From NCBI GenBank assembly GCA_036004405.1, contig DASYRM010000041.1, positions 1 through 31,870 on the forward strand: a stretch of DNA of 31,870 nucleotides, given 5' to 3'. The stretch comes from DASYRM01 sp036004405. Lineage in GTDB: Bacteria > Acidobacteriota > Vicinamibacteria > Vicinamibacterales > UBA2999. Both the position numbers and the translations under genes were made by a program. Every line of letters starts with the position of its first letter. Position 1 is the stretch's first letter. Below, one piece after another: positions 23,103 through 30,113 of the stretch. Below the pieces are notes generated by a model. It saw nothing but the letters and a program-made list of their open reading frames with translations. It was not told the DNA's origin and searched no databases.

Positions 23103-24515
23103 ATGACTAGCCGCAAGATTCCGATCGTGTCGCGTCTTGCCCTCACACTGGCCTGCACGCTGGCCCTCGCGGCCGGCCCCTCGGTGCAGACGCGGATCGT
23201 CGCGGACAAGAACAAGTACACGCCCGCAGACGACGTGAAGCTCGGTCGCGACGCGGCGGCACAGGTGCGGAAAGAGATGCCGCTCGTTCACGACGGCGCG
23301 GTCGACGAATGGGTACAGTCGGTCGGCCGCCGTCTGGCCAACGCCATCCCGGCCGAGTTCCAGCACAAGGAGTTCTCCTACACCTTCGAGGTCGTGAACC
23401 AGAAGGAGATCAACGCCTTCGCGCTGCCGGGCGGGCCGATGTTCCTCAACCGGGGCATGATCGAGGCGGCCAAGACCGAGGGCGAGGTGGCCGGGGTGAT
23501 GGGTCATGAGATCTCGCACGTCGCGCTGCGTCACGGAACGGCGCAGGCCACCAAGGGGCAGAAGTTCCAGCTCGGCGCAATTCTGGGACAAGTGGCCGGC
23601 GCAGTCGTGGGCGGCGCGGCGGGCGCCATCATCGCGCAGGGATCGCAGTTCGGGCTCGGCACCTACTTCCTGAAGTACAGCCGGGAGTACGAGAGCCAGG
23701 CTGATCTGCTCGGCGCGCAGATCCTGGCGCGCGCCGGCTACGACCCGCGCCAGATGGCCAACATGTTCAAGACCATCGAGGCCCAGGGCGGCGGCCGTTC
23801 GCCCGAGTGGATGAGCAGCCACCCCAACCCCGGAAACCGCTACGAGGCGATCAACCGCGAGGCGGCTATGCTGAGGGTCGACGCGCGCGCGGACACCGGC
23901 GAGTTTCAGGCGGCGCGCGGCCGGCTGACGGCGATGTCGCCGGCACCCACCGCCGAGGAGATCGCGAAGAACCGCGGCAACGCAGGCGCCGGCGCCGGCT
24001 CTCCCGCCCCGCGCGCCGCGGCGCGCGTCGAACTACCGTCCTCGAGCCAGCGCACGTATCGTCCGGGAGAGTTCCTGCGGGTGACCGTGCCGTCCAACTG
24101 GAACCAGATCAACACCGGCGAGGGCGGGGTGACCTATGCGCCCGAGGGCGGCTATGTGGAGTCGAACGGGCGCAGCGCCTTCACGCACGGCGTCCAGTTC
24201 GGCGTGGCGCAGGGCGCCAGCGGCAACCTGCAGCGCGACACCGACCAGCTGCTCCAGAACTTCGCGCGGAGCAACCCGAACCTGCGCAGCCGCGGCTCCC
24301 GGCGCGACTCGCTCGGCGGGCGAACCGGGCTGACGACCGTGCTCTCGAACACGTCGGACGTGAGCGGCCGCGCCGAGCTCGTGAGCGTCTCGACGACGCA
24401 GCTCCGCAACGGCAACATGCTGTTCCTGATTGCGGTGGCGCCGGAAGACGAGTTCGACAACTACGACGACGCCTTCCGCCGCGTCCGCCAGGGGCTGCAG
24501 ATCACGGATCGCTAA
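23103..24515 (+). CDS. Exported M48-family zinc metalloprotease
   Basis: 470 residues with a signal peptide (about 1-25). The peptidase domain has the zinc motif H135-E-I-S-H139 in GVMGHEISHVALRHG, and the third ligand E197 in SREYESQADLLG; KEINAFALPGGPMFLNRGMI before it is typical of the BepA/LoiP-type M48 group that degrades misfolded outer-membrane proteins. After a glycine-rich membrane-like stretch (about 157-185) the catalytic domain ends near 240 (SSHPNPGNR). A Pro/Ala-rich linker (about 275-310) leads to an extra C-terminal domain of about 160 residues with no recognised family. GGAGG 5 bases before the ATG is a strong ribosome-binding site. Position behind a beta-barrel gene fits an envelope quality-control role. 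Confidence 0.92.
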   Translation: MTSRKIPIVSRLALTLACTLALAAGPSVQTRIVADKNKYTPADDVKLGRDAAAQVRKEMPLVHDGAVDEWVQSVGRRLANAIPAEFQHKEFSYTFEVVNQKEINAFALPGGPMFLNRGMIEAAKTEGEVAGVMGHEISHVALRHGTAQATKGQKFQLGAILGQVAGAVVGGAAGAIIAQGSQFGLGTYFLKYSREYESQADLLGAQILARAGYDPRQMANMFKTIEAQGGGRSPEWMSSHPNPGNRYEAINREAAMLRVDARADTGEFQAARGRLTAMSPAPTAEEIAKNRGNAGAGAGSPAPRAAARVELPSSSQRTYRPGEFLRVTVPSNWNQINTGEGGVTYAPEGGYVESNGRSAFTHGVQFGVAQGASGNLQRDTDQLLQNFARSNPNLRSRGSRRDSLGGRTGLTTVLSNTSDVSGRAELVSVSTTQLRNGNMLFLIAVAPEDEFDNYDDAFRRVRQGLQITDR

Positions 24516-24553
24516 GGCTCTCAGCAGATGGCCCCTGACCTCGGCCTCTGAAC

Positions 24554-24577
24554 GGTCCGCCTAAAGGCGGACCCTAC
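24554..24577. repeat. REP-like palindrome, copy 1
   Basis: GGTCCGCC and GGCGGACC form a perfect 8-base-pair stem around the loop TAAA, followed by CTAC (GTAG on the other strand). It fills the 58-base gap between the convergent M48 and TerC genes and overlaps the TerC stop codon, so it may also serve as a two-way terminator. Confidence 0.8.
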
Positions 24578-25365
24578 TTATGAACGGACGGGTCGTGGAC
24601 CTCGAGCGCTTCCGTCTCGGCGTCGAGCGCCTGCTCGGCCACCTCTCCGAGCGGCGTCACGTCCGCCGGCCCCTGCATCTTCGCGTAGACGAACGCGGCG
24701 GTGAAGATGACCGCAATCAGACTGAGCGAGAACCACTGCGGGATCTCGAGGTGCACCACACCGGCCTGGTTCAAGTACTCCCAGCACAACTTGAAGCCGA
24801 CCCACGCGATGATGATGAACGCGCCGTCCACGAGCGCGGGATAGCGCTGCACCAGCGCGAGCAGCTGGCCGACCACCAGACGCATCGCCACGATACCGAG
24901 GATGCCGCCGGCAATCACCACCCAGAGCTTCGGCGACATCGCCACGGCCACCAGAATCGAATCGATCGAAAAGGCCAGGTTGATGACTTCGACTCGCACG
25001 ACGGTGGCCCAGAACGGCGACAGTCCCAGCATCGGCCTCGCCTGCGGCACCTGCCGACGGTCGTCGGTCCCTTCCCCGCCCCGGAAGTGCGTATAGGTCA
25101 GGTAGAGCAGATACAGACCGCCGACCAGGCGGATCCAGCTCACCCGAATGAGCGACGACGCCAGCAGCGTGGCGATGATGCGGAAGGCGAAGCCGCCGAT
25201 GAGGCCGTAGCGGAGCGCCGGGCCGTGCAGCGGCTTCGGAAGACCCAGCACCATGATCGCCATGACCAGCGCGTTGTCGGCGCTGAGCAGGCCTTCGAGC
25301 GCCACGAGCAGCGCGACGGTGACGAGGTCTCCCGACTGGACGTCCAAGACTATCCATCCTACCAT
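24574..25365 (-). CDS. TerC-family integral membrane protein (YkoY type)
   Basis: 263 residues with about seven to eight membrane spans. The family-defining acidic motifs are present: LEGLLSADNALVMAIMV in the first helices (E24, D30, N31) and NLAFSIDSILVAVAM in the middle (D about 134), as in the TerC/Alx/YkoY proteins, several of which export manganese or help load metal into exported proteins. The C-terminal tail is acidic and cytoplasmic-like, with EALEVHDPSVHK at its end. Only 81 bases separate it from the divergent hspR gene, too few for a yybP-ykoY manganese riboswitch, and I see none. A TTGATA/GATACT pair with a 19-base spacer could be its promoter and overlaps the hspR operator repeats. 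Confidence 0.88.
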   Translation of the reverse strand: MVGWIVLDVQSGDLVTVALLVALEGLLSADNALVMAIMVLGLPKPLHGPALRYGLIGGFAFRIIATLLASSLIRVSWIRLVGGLYLLYLTYTHFRGGEGTDDRRQVPQARPMLGLSPFWATVVRVEVINLAFSIDSILVAVAMSPKLWVVIAGGILGIVAMRLVVGQLLALVQRYPALVDGAFIIIAWVGFKLCWEYLNQAGVVHLEIPQWFSLSLIAVIFTAAFVYAKMQGPADVTPLGEVAEQALDAETEALEVHDPSVHK

Positions 25366-25372
25366 TCGAACG

Positions 25373-25415
25373 TTGACACGATGAGTATCAATGTCTATAC
25401 TCGTGTTGTATCAAT
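25373..25415 (+). promoter_or_regulatory. Near-consensus sigma70 promoter of hspR-cbpA-clpB with operator-like repeats
   Basis: TTGACA (25373-25378) and TATACT (25396-25401) are separated by exactly 17 bases, the best promoter in the window. Inside it, GAGTAT (25383-25388) and ATACTC (25397-25402) form an inverted repeat with an 8-base gap that covers the -10 box. GTATCAAT also occurs twice as a direct repeat (25385-25392 and 25408-25415). The layout fits autorepression by HspR, but the spacing differs from the classical HAIR element (GAGT-N7-ACTC). Confidence 0.8.
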
Positions 25416-25446
25416 CGCATGCTCCGGCATGAGTAAGGCTTGAACC

Positions 25447-25791
25447 ATGGCGCCAGATCCCGATCTCGTGTTCATCAGCATGGCCGCCGAGATGCTCGGC
25501 ATGCATCCGCAGACGCTGCGGAAGTACGAGCGGCTGGGCCTGGTGCAGCCGTCGCGCACCGTCGGCAGCATGCGGCTCTACACGCAGCACGAGCTCGAGC
25601 GGCTGCGCACCATCAAGCACTTCGTGGACGAGCTCGGGATCAACCTGGCCGGCGTGCAGCGCCTGCTGCTGGTGGCCGAAACGGTGCGCCGCATCCGGCC
25701 GCTGCTCGACGAGACGGCGCTCGCCACCGACGCGGGACGCCGCCGCCTGCTGCACGAGATGCGTCGCCTGAGCGACTCCGTGGGGCTGTGA
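25447..25791 (+). CDS. hspR: MerR-family heat-shock repressor HspR
   Basis: 114 residues. The N-terminal winged helix-turn-helix reads FISMAAEMLGMHPQTLRKYERLGLVQPSRT, the HspR version of the MerR DNA-binding domain, followed by MRLYTQHELERLRTIKHFVDELGINLAGVQRLL, the second HspR hallmark (LGINLAGV). A short helical C-terminus follows. HspR proteins repress chaperone genes, often with DnaK as co-repressor, and release them on heat stress. The gene directly precedes cbpA (stop and start overlap by one base) and clpB, so it should control its own operon through the repeats in the promoter. The divergent TerC gene may share that control. Confidence 0.93.
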   Translation: MAPDPDLVFISMAAEMLGMHPQTLRKYERLGLVQPSRTVGSMRLYTQHELERLRTIKHFVDELGINLAGVQRLLLVAETVRRIRPLLDETALATDAGRRRLLHEMRRLSDSVGL

Positions 25792-26792
25792 TGGAATTCA
25801 AGGACTACTACGCGACGCTCGGCGTCACGAAGGCTTCCTCCGAAAAGGAGATCAAGCAGGCGTATCGCAAACTCGCGCGGAAATTCCATCCCGACGTGAA
25901 TCCGGGCGACAAGACCGCCGAGGCGCGCTTCAAGGACATCAACGAGGCCTACGAAGTGCTCGGCGACGCCGCGAAGCGTTCGAAGTACGACGAGCTCGGC
26001 GCCAACTGGCGGCAGTACGAACAGGCCGAGCGCGCCGGCGGCGCCAATCCGTTTGCCGGCTGGAACGTCAACACCGGCGGCGCTCCGGGCGGAGGCGGAT
26101 TCCGCACGATGACGCAGGAAGAGATGGAAGATCTCTTCGGCGATCAGAACCCGTTCTCGGACTTTTTCACCACCTTCTTCGGCGGCGGCGGTGGGCCGGC
26201 CGCGGGCACGCGCGCCGGCCGCGGCGGCCGGCCCCGGACACGCGGCGGCCGCGACGTCGAGCACGAGCTCGATCTGACGCTGGACGAGGCGTACCACGGA
26301 ACGACCAAGCGCCTGGCGCTCAGTCACGGCGGACCGGCGCGCACGGTGGACGTGCGAATTCCTGCGGGTGTCGGCGATGGATCTCGCGTTCGCGTGCCCG
26401 GCGAAGGTGAGCCCGGGACGGGCGGCGGGGCCGCCGGCGATCTGTATCTGCGGCTGCGGCTCGCGCCCCACCCCACGTTCGAGCGCCGGGGCCAGGACTT
26501 GCATACAACCGTGGCGGTGCCGGTGCCGACCGCGGTCCTGGGCGGCGAGCTGGAGGTGCCGACGATGGCCGGCAAGACCGTGCGGCTGAAGATCCCGCCG
26601 TTCACGCAGAACAGTCAGGTGTTTCGGCTGAAGACCTACGGCATGCCCGCGCGCGGCTCGCACGCGCAGGGCGACCTGTACGCGAAGGTGGAGGCGCAGG
26701 TCCCCACGTCGCTGACGGATGAGGAACGCGAGCACTACACCGCGCTTGCGAAACTGCAGAGGAGCGGCGCCACCGCGAACAGCGCCGCGTGA
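25791..26792 (+). CDS. cbpA: DnaJ-type co-chaperone without zinc finger (CbpA-like)
   Basis: 333 residues. The J domain begins at once, MEFKDYYATLGV, with the catalytic H33-P-D35 that stimulates DnaK. A Gly/Phe-rich linker (about 85-150, with GGGGGPAAGTRAGRGGRPR) follows, then the two C-terminal substrate-binding domains (DVEHELDLTLDEAYHGTTK onward). The four CxxCxGxG repeats of DnaJ are absent, so this is a type II protein such as CbpA. The ATG overlaps the hspR stop by one base; reading further upstream in this frame lies over hspR and is rejected. The DnaK and GrpE partners are not in the window. Confidence 0.93.
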   Translation: MEFKDYYATLGVTKASSEKEIKQAYRKLARKFHPDVNPGDKTAEARFKDINEAYEVLGDAAKRSKYDELGANWRQYEQAERAGGANPFAGWNVNTGGAPGGGGFRTMTQEEMEDLFGDQNPFSDFFTTFFGGGGGPAAGTRAGRGGRPRTRGGRDVEHELDLTLDEAYHGTTKRLALSHGGPARTVDVRIPAGVGDGSRVRVPGEGEPGTGGGAAGDLYLRLRLAPHPTFERRGQDLHTTVAVPVPTAVLGGELEVPTMAGKTVRLKIPPFTQNSQVFRLKTYGMPARGSHAQGDLYAKVEAQVPTSLTDEEREHYTALAKLQRSGATANSAA

Positions 26793-29392
26793 ACGCCATG
26801 AACATGAATCAGTTGACCGAGAAGGCCCAGGAGGCGGTGATTGCCGCGCAGTCGCTCGCCGGCGAGCTGTCGCACGCGGAGATTACACCCGAGCACCTCC
26901 TGGTGACGCTGGTCGAGCAGCAGGGCGGCATCGTTCCGTCGATCCTGCGAAAGCTCAATGTGGACCCGGCGCGCGCCTCGAAGGACGCCCGCGGCCTGCT
27001 CGCGGCCGTTCCGCAGGTGCGCGGCGCCGATCTGCGCCTGTCGCCGCGAACGCAGCTCGTGTTCGAGGCCGCGCAGGCGGAAGCCAAGCGGCTGCAGGAC
27101 GACTTCGTCAGCACCGAGCACCTGTTCGTGGCGCTCGCCACCGAATCGGGCCGCTCGCCCGCCGCCCAGTACCTGCAGCGCCAGGGCGTGACCAAGGACG
27201 CGCTCTATGCGGCGCTCACGCAGGTGCGCGGCAGCCAGCGCGTGACCTCACAGAATCCCGAATCCACCTACGAAGCGCTCGCCCGCTATGGGCGCGACCT
27301 GACTGAGCTCGCCCAGAAAGGCAAGCTCGATCCGGTCATCGGCCGCGACGAGGAAGTGCGCCGCGTCATCCAGGTGCTCTCGCGGCGGACCAAGAACAAC
27401 CCGGTGCTCATCGGCGAGCCCGGCGTGGGCAAGACGGCGATCGTCGAAGGGCTGGCGCAGCGCATCATCCGCGGCGACGTGCCCGAAGGGCTGAAGAACA
27501 AGAAGATCTTCGCGCTCGACATGGGCGCGCTGGTGGCCGGCGCCAAGTATCGCGGCGAGTTCGAAGAGCGGCTCAAGGCAGTGCTGAAGGAGATTACCGA
27601 CTCCAACGGCGCCATCGTCCTGTTCATCGACGAGCTCCACACGGTGGTGGGCGCCGGTGCCAGCGAGGGAGCGATGGACGCATCGCAGATGCTGAAACCG
27701 ATGCTCGCCCGCGGCGAGCTGCACACCATCGGTGCCACCACGCTCGACGAGTACCGCAAGCACATCGAGAAGGACGCGGCGCTCGAGCGCCGGTTCCAAC
27801 CAGTGCTCGTCGGCGAACCGACGGTGGAAGACACCATCTCGATCCTGCGCGGGCTGCGCGAGCGCTACGAGATCCACCACAAGGTGCGCTTCAAGGATTC
27901 GGCGCTGGTGGCGGCCGCCGTGCTGTCGAACCGCTACATCGCCGACCGCTTCCTGCCCGACAAGGCCATCGACCTCGTCGACGAGGCGGCGTCGAAGCTG
28001 CGCATGGAGATCGATTCGATGCCGGCGGAGCTCGACGAGGTCCGGCGCCGCGTCATGCAGCTGGAGATCGAGCGCGAGGCACTGCGCAAGGAGACCGACA
28101 AGGCATCGAAAGAGCGCCTGGCGAAGCTGGAAAAGGAGCTGGCGGACCTCAAGGAAGAGGAAACGCGTCTCAAGGCGCAGTGGCAGCAGGAGAAGGACGA
28201 GATCAGCGGCAGCAGCGACATCAAGGAGCAGCTCGAGCAGGCGCGCCTCGAGCTGGACGCGGCCATTCGCGGCGGCGACTACACCAAGGCGTCGGAGCTG
28301 CAGTACGGGCGGATTCCGGATCTCGAGCGGCGACTCTCCCAGCAGGAAGGCGACGGCCAGCCGAAGGGGCCGCGCATGCTGAAGGAGGAAGTGGACGAGG
28401 AAGACATCGCCGAGGTCGTCGCCAAGTGGACCGGCATCCCGGTGAGCCGCCTGATGGAAGGCGAAGTGCAGAAGCTGATTCAGATGGAGGCGCGGCTGCA
28501 CGCGCGCGTGGTGGGCCAGGACGACGCGATGACCGCCGTGGCCAACGCCATCCGCCGCGCCCGGGCCGGCCTGCAGGATCCCAACCGGCCGCTCGGGAGC
28601 TTCATCTTCCTGGGTCCGACCGGCGTCGGCAAGACGGAACTGGCGCGCGCGCTGGCCGAATTCCTCTTCGACGACGAGCACGCGATGATCCGCATCGACA
28701 TGTCGGAGTACCAGGAGAAGCACACCGTGTCGCGGATGATCGGAGCGCCGCCCGGATACATCGGCTACGACGAGGCGGGCCAGCTGACTGAAGCGGTGCG
28801 GCGGCGTCCGTATTCCGTCGTGCTCTTCGACGAGATCGAGAAGGCGCACCCCGAGGTGCTGAACGTCATGCTGCAGCTGCTCGACGACGGGCGGCTGACC
28901 GACAGCAAGGGGCGCACCGTGGACTTCAAGAACACGGTCGTCATCATGACGTCGAACCTCGGGAGCCAGTACATCGCCGAGCACGCGGGCGAGCCGACCG
29001 AAGGCGTCCGCCGCCAGGTGACCGAGGCGCTGCGGCAGCACTTCCGGCCGGAGTTCCTCAACCGGGTCGACGAGATCGTGTTCTTCCATGCGCTCGGACT
29101 CGAGCACATGAAGGAGATCATCGGCATCCAGATCGCGGCGCTGATGAAGCGGCTCGCCGAACGGAAGATCGCCGTGACGCTCACCGACGCGGCCAAGGAG
29201 CTGCTGGTGACGGAGGGCTACGACCCGATGTACGGCGCGCGCCCGCTCAAGCGCACGCTCCAGCGCCGGGTGCTCGATCCGCTGGCGATGAAAGTGCTGG
29301 AGGGCGAGTTCCGCGAAGGCGACCGCATCGTGGTGGACGCCGCCGGCGGCGAGCTGAAGTTCGAGAAGGCGAAAGAAGGCGCCCGGGTCTAA
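26789..29392 (+). CDS. clpB: ATP-dependent disaggregase ClpB
   Basis: About 867 residues, normal for the family. It rescues aggregated proteins with the DnaK system. The N domain (about 1-145) opens with MNQLTEKAQEAVIAAQSLA. AAA1 has Walker A GEPGVGKTA (K215) and Walker B LFIDELH; the middle coiled coil spans about 400-525, rich in Lys/Glu; AAA2 has GPTGVGKTE (K615) and VVLFDEIEKAHPEV; the C-terminus has YGARPLKRTLQRRVLDPLA. The start is uncertain: GTG at 26789 overlaps the cbpA stop, while ATGs at 26798 and 26804 are equally good and give a more usual N-terminus. The residue numbers given here use the GTG. Under HspR control with cbpA, by position. Confidence 0.97.
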   Translation: MNAMNMNQLTEKAQEAVIAAQSLAGELSHAEITPEHLLVTLVEQQGGIVPSILRKLNVDPARASKDARGLLAAVPQVRGADLRLSPRTQLVFEAAQAEAKRLQDDFVSTEHLFVALATESGRSPAAQYLQRQGVTKDALYAALTQVRGSQRVTSQNPESTYEALARYGRDLTELAQKGKLDPVIGRDEEVRRVIQVLSRRTKNNPVLIGEPGVGKTAIVEGLAQRIIRGDVPEGLKNKKIFALDMGALVAGAKYRGEFEERLKAVLKEITDSNGAIVLFIDELHTVVGAGASEGAMDASQMLKPMLARGELHTIGATTLDEYRKHIEKDAALERRFQPVLVGEPTVEDTISILRGLRERYEIHHKVRFKDSALVAAAVLSNRYIADRFLPDKAIDLVDEAASKLRMEIDSMPAELDEVRRRVMQLEIEREALRKETDKASKERLAKLEKELADLKEEETRLKAQWQQEKDEISGSSDIKEQLEQARLELDAAIRGGDYTKASELQYGRIPDLERRLSQQEGDGQPKGPRMLKEEVDEEDIAEVVAKWTGIPVSRLMEGEVQKLIQMEARLHARVVGQDDAMTAVANAIRRARAGLQDPNRPLGSFIFLGPTGVGKTELARALAEFLFDDEHAMIRIDMSEYQEKHTVSRMIGAPPGYIGYDEAGQLTEAVRRRPYSVVLFDEIEKAHPEVLNVMLQLLDDGRLTDSKGRTVDFKNTVVIMTSNLGSQYIAEHAGEPTEGVRRQVTEALRQHFRPEFLNRVDEIVFFHALGLEHMKEIIGIQIAALMKRLAERKIAVTLTDAAKELLVTEGYDPMYGARPLKRTLQRRVLDPLAMKVLEGEFREGDRIVVDAAGGELKFEKAKEGARV

Positions 29393-29403
29393 CGGGCACG
29401 TAC

Positions 29404-29427
29404 GTGGGGGCCACCTTTAGGTGGCCC
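29404..29427. repeat. REP-like palindrome, copy 2
   Basis: GTGG foot, then GGGCCACC and GGTGGCCC with loop TTTA, a perfect 8-base-pair stem. It starts 12 bases after the clpB stop and could terminate the operon. It is copy 1 in the opposite orientation, with stem changes that keep pairing. It is followed by CGTCCAGCA. Confidence 0.8.
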
Positions 29428-29446
29428 GTCCAGCACTCTTTCTTAG

Positions 29447-29468
29447 GGGCACATCTTTAGATGCGCCC
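29447..29468. repeat. REP-like palindrome, copy 3 (divergent)
   Basis: GGGCACATC and GATGCGCCC pair at 8 of 9 positions around the same TTTA loop; one A-C mismatch breaks the stem. It is followed by GACCAGCA, very similar to the flank of copy 2, 20 bases away, so the two make a tandem pair. The rest of 29469-29615 holds no feature I can support. Confidence 0.65.
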
Positions 29469-29627
29469 GACCAGCATCAAGCGCCACGGCGTGAATGGGA
29501 GGCACGTGGGTCTCCGCGAGCCGCTTCTCGACGGCACCGGAACCCGCTGCGAGGGCTCGCAGTCCGCTGGCCGCGGGAATCGCTCGGTCTGGCCGTGACT
29601 TGTTGGAATGCTATCGTGAGCTGGACC

Positions 29628-30105
29628 GTGTCGACGACCTTCCGGAAACTCGCGATCGCCACAGCCTGCGTGGCGGTTGCCGCCGTCGCGTGTTTGGCAA
29701 TCGGGATCGTTCTCGGAATCGCAGGGTATGGCGGTCCGGCCCCGAGGACCGAGGTCACACAGCAGAAGCCGTACGCTGACTATATCGGCCGCGAGTATCG
29801 CGTCGTGGGCGACGTCTCGGCGTACGCGTGGAACGACTTTCCTGACAAGGACAAGGATCCTGTCAGTCACTCTCACGCCGCCTCCGGGAACGCGCAACCG
29901 CTTTGTCTCTGCCGTGATTCCGATGGCAAGAGGCCAGCGCATTCGCATCCTGAGTGCCTGGCGGTCCTATACGATGCTCGAAATCGTCAGGTACTACGTC
30001 GTGTCGGTTCCTGACGCCCGGCTGCCACCCGGCGTCGAAATCACGATGAGGATAGGCTCCGACGGCATTCCCGATCGGCGTGTCTACCAACCCATCGACA
30101 AGTAG
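29628..30105 (+). pseudogene. Small exported or membrane-anchored unknown protein, apparently frameshifted
   Basis: From a GTG at 29628 (or 29616) the first frame encodes a basic start and a hydrophobic span, LAIATACVAVAAVACLAIGIVLGIAGYGG, then EYRVVGDVSAYAWNDFPDKDK. It continues as Cys/His-rich low-quality sequence to a stop at 30014. The next frame (+1) continues plausibly from about 29857: ILSVTLTPPPGTRNRFVSAVIP, then RIRILSAWRSYTMLEIVRYYVVSVPDARL and a stop at 30105. Joining them gives about 158 residues: one N-terminal anchor plus a beta-rich domain. One base extra near 29844-29857 explains it. Codon third positions are less GC-rich than in neighbours. I do not recognise the family. Whether this is a true mutation, a sequencing error or programmed shifting is open. 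TGCTATCGT at 29609-29617 could be an extended -10. Confidence 0.55.
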
Positions 30106-30113
30106 AGAGGCGC

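Noticed and set aside
25383..25402. Exact HAIR operator of HspR
   Set aside because: The GAGT/ACTC cores are there but the spacing is 12, not 7, so I describe it only as operator-like.
25366..25446. yybP-ykoY manganese riboswitch before the TerC gene
   Set aside because: The 81-base gap is filled by the divergent promoters, and no riboswitch core sequence is visible.
25440..25790. Upstream extension of the cbpA frame
   Set aside because: It overlaps hspR in another frame, and the J domain must begin at MEFKDYY (25791).
27248..29107. 619-codon open frame antisense to clpB
   Set aside because: Mirror of the clpB reading with biased composition; no family features.
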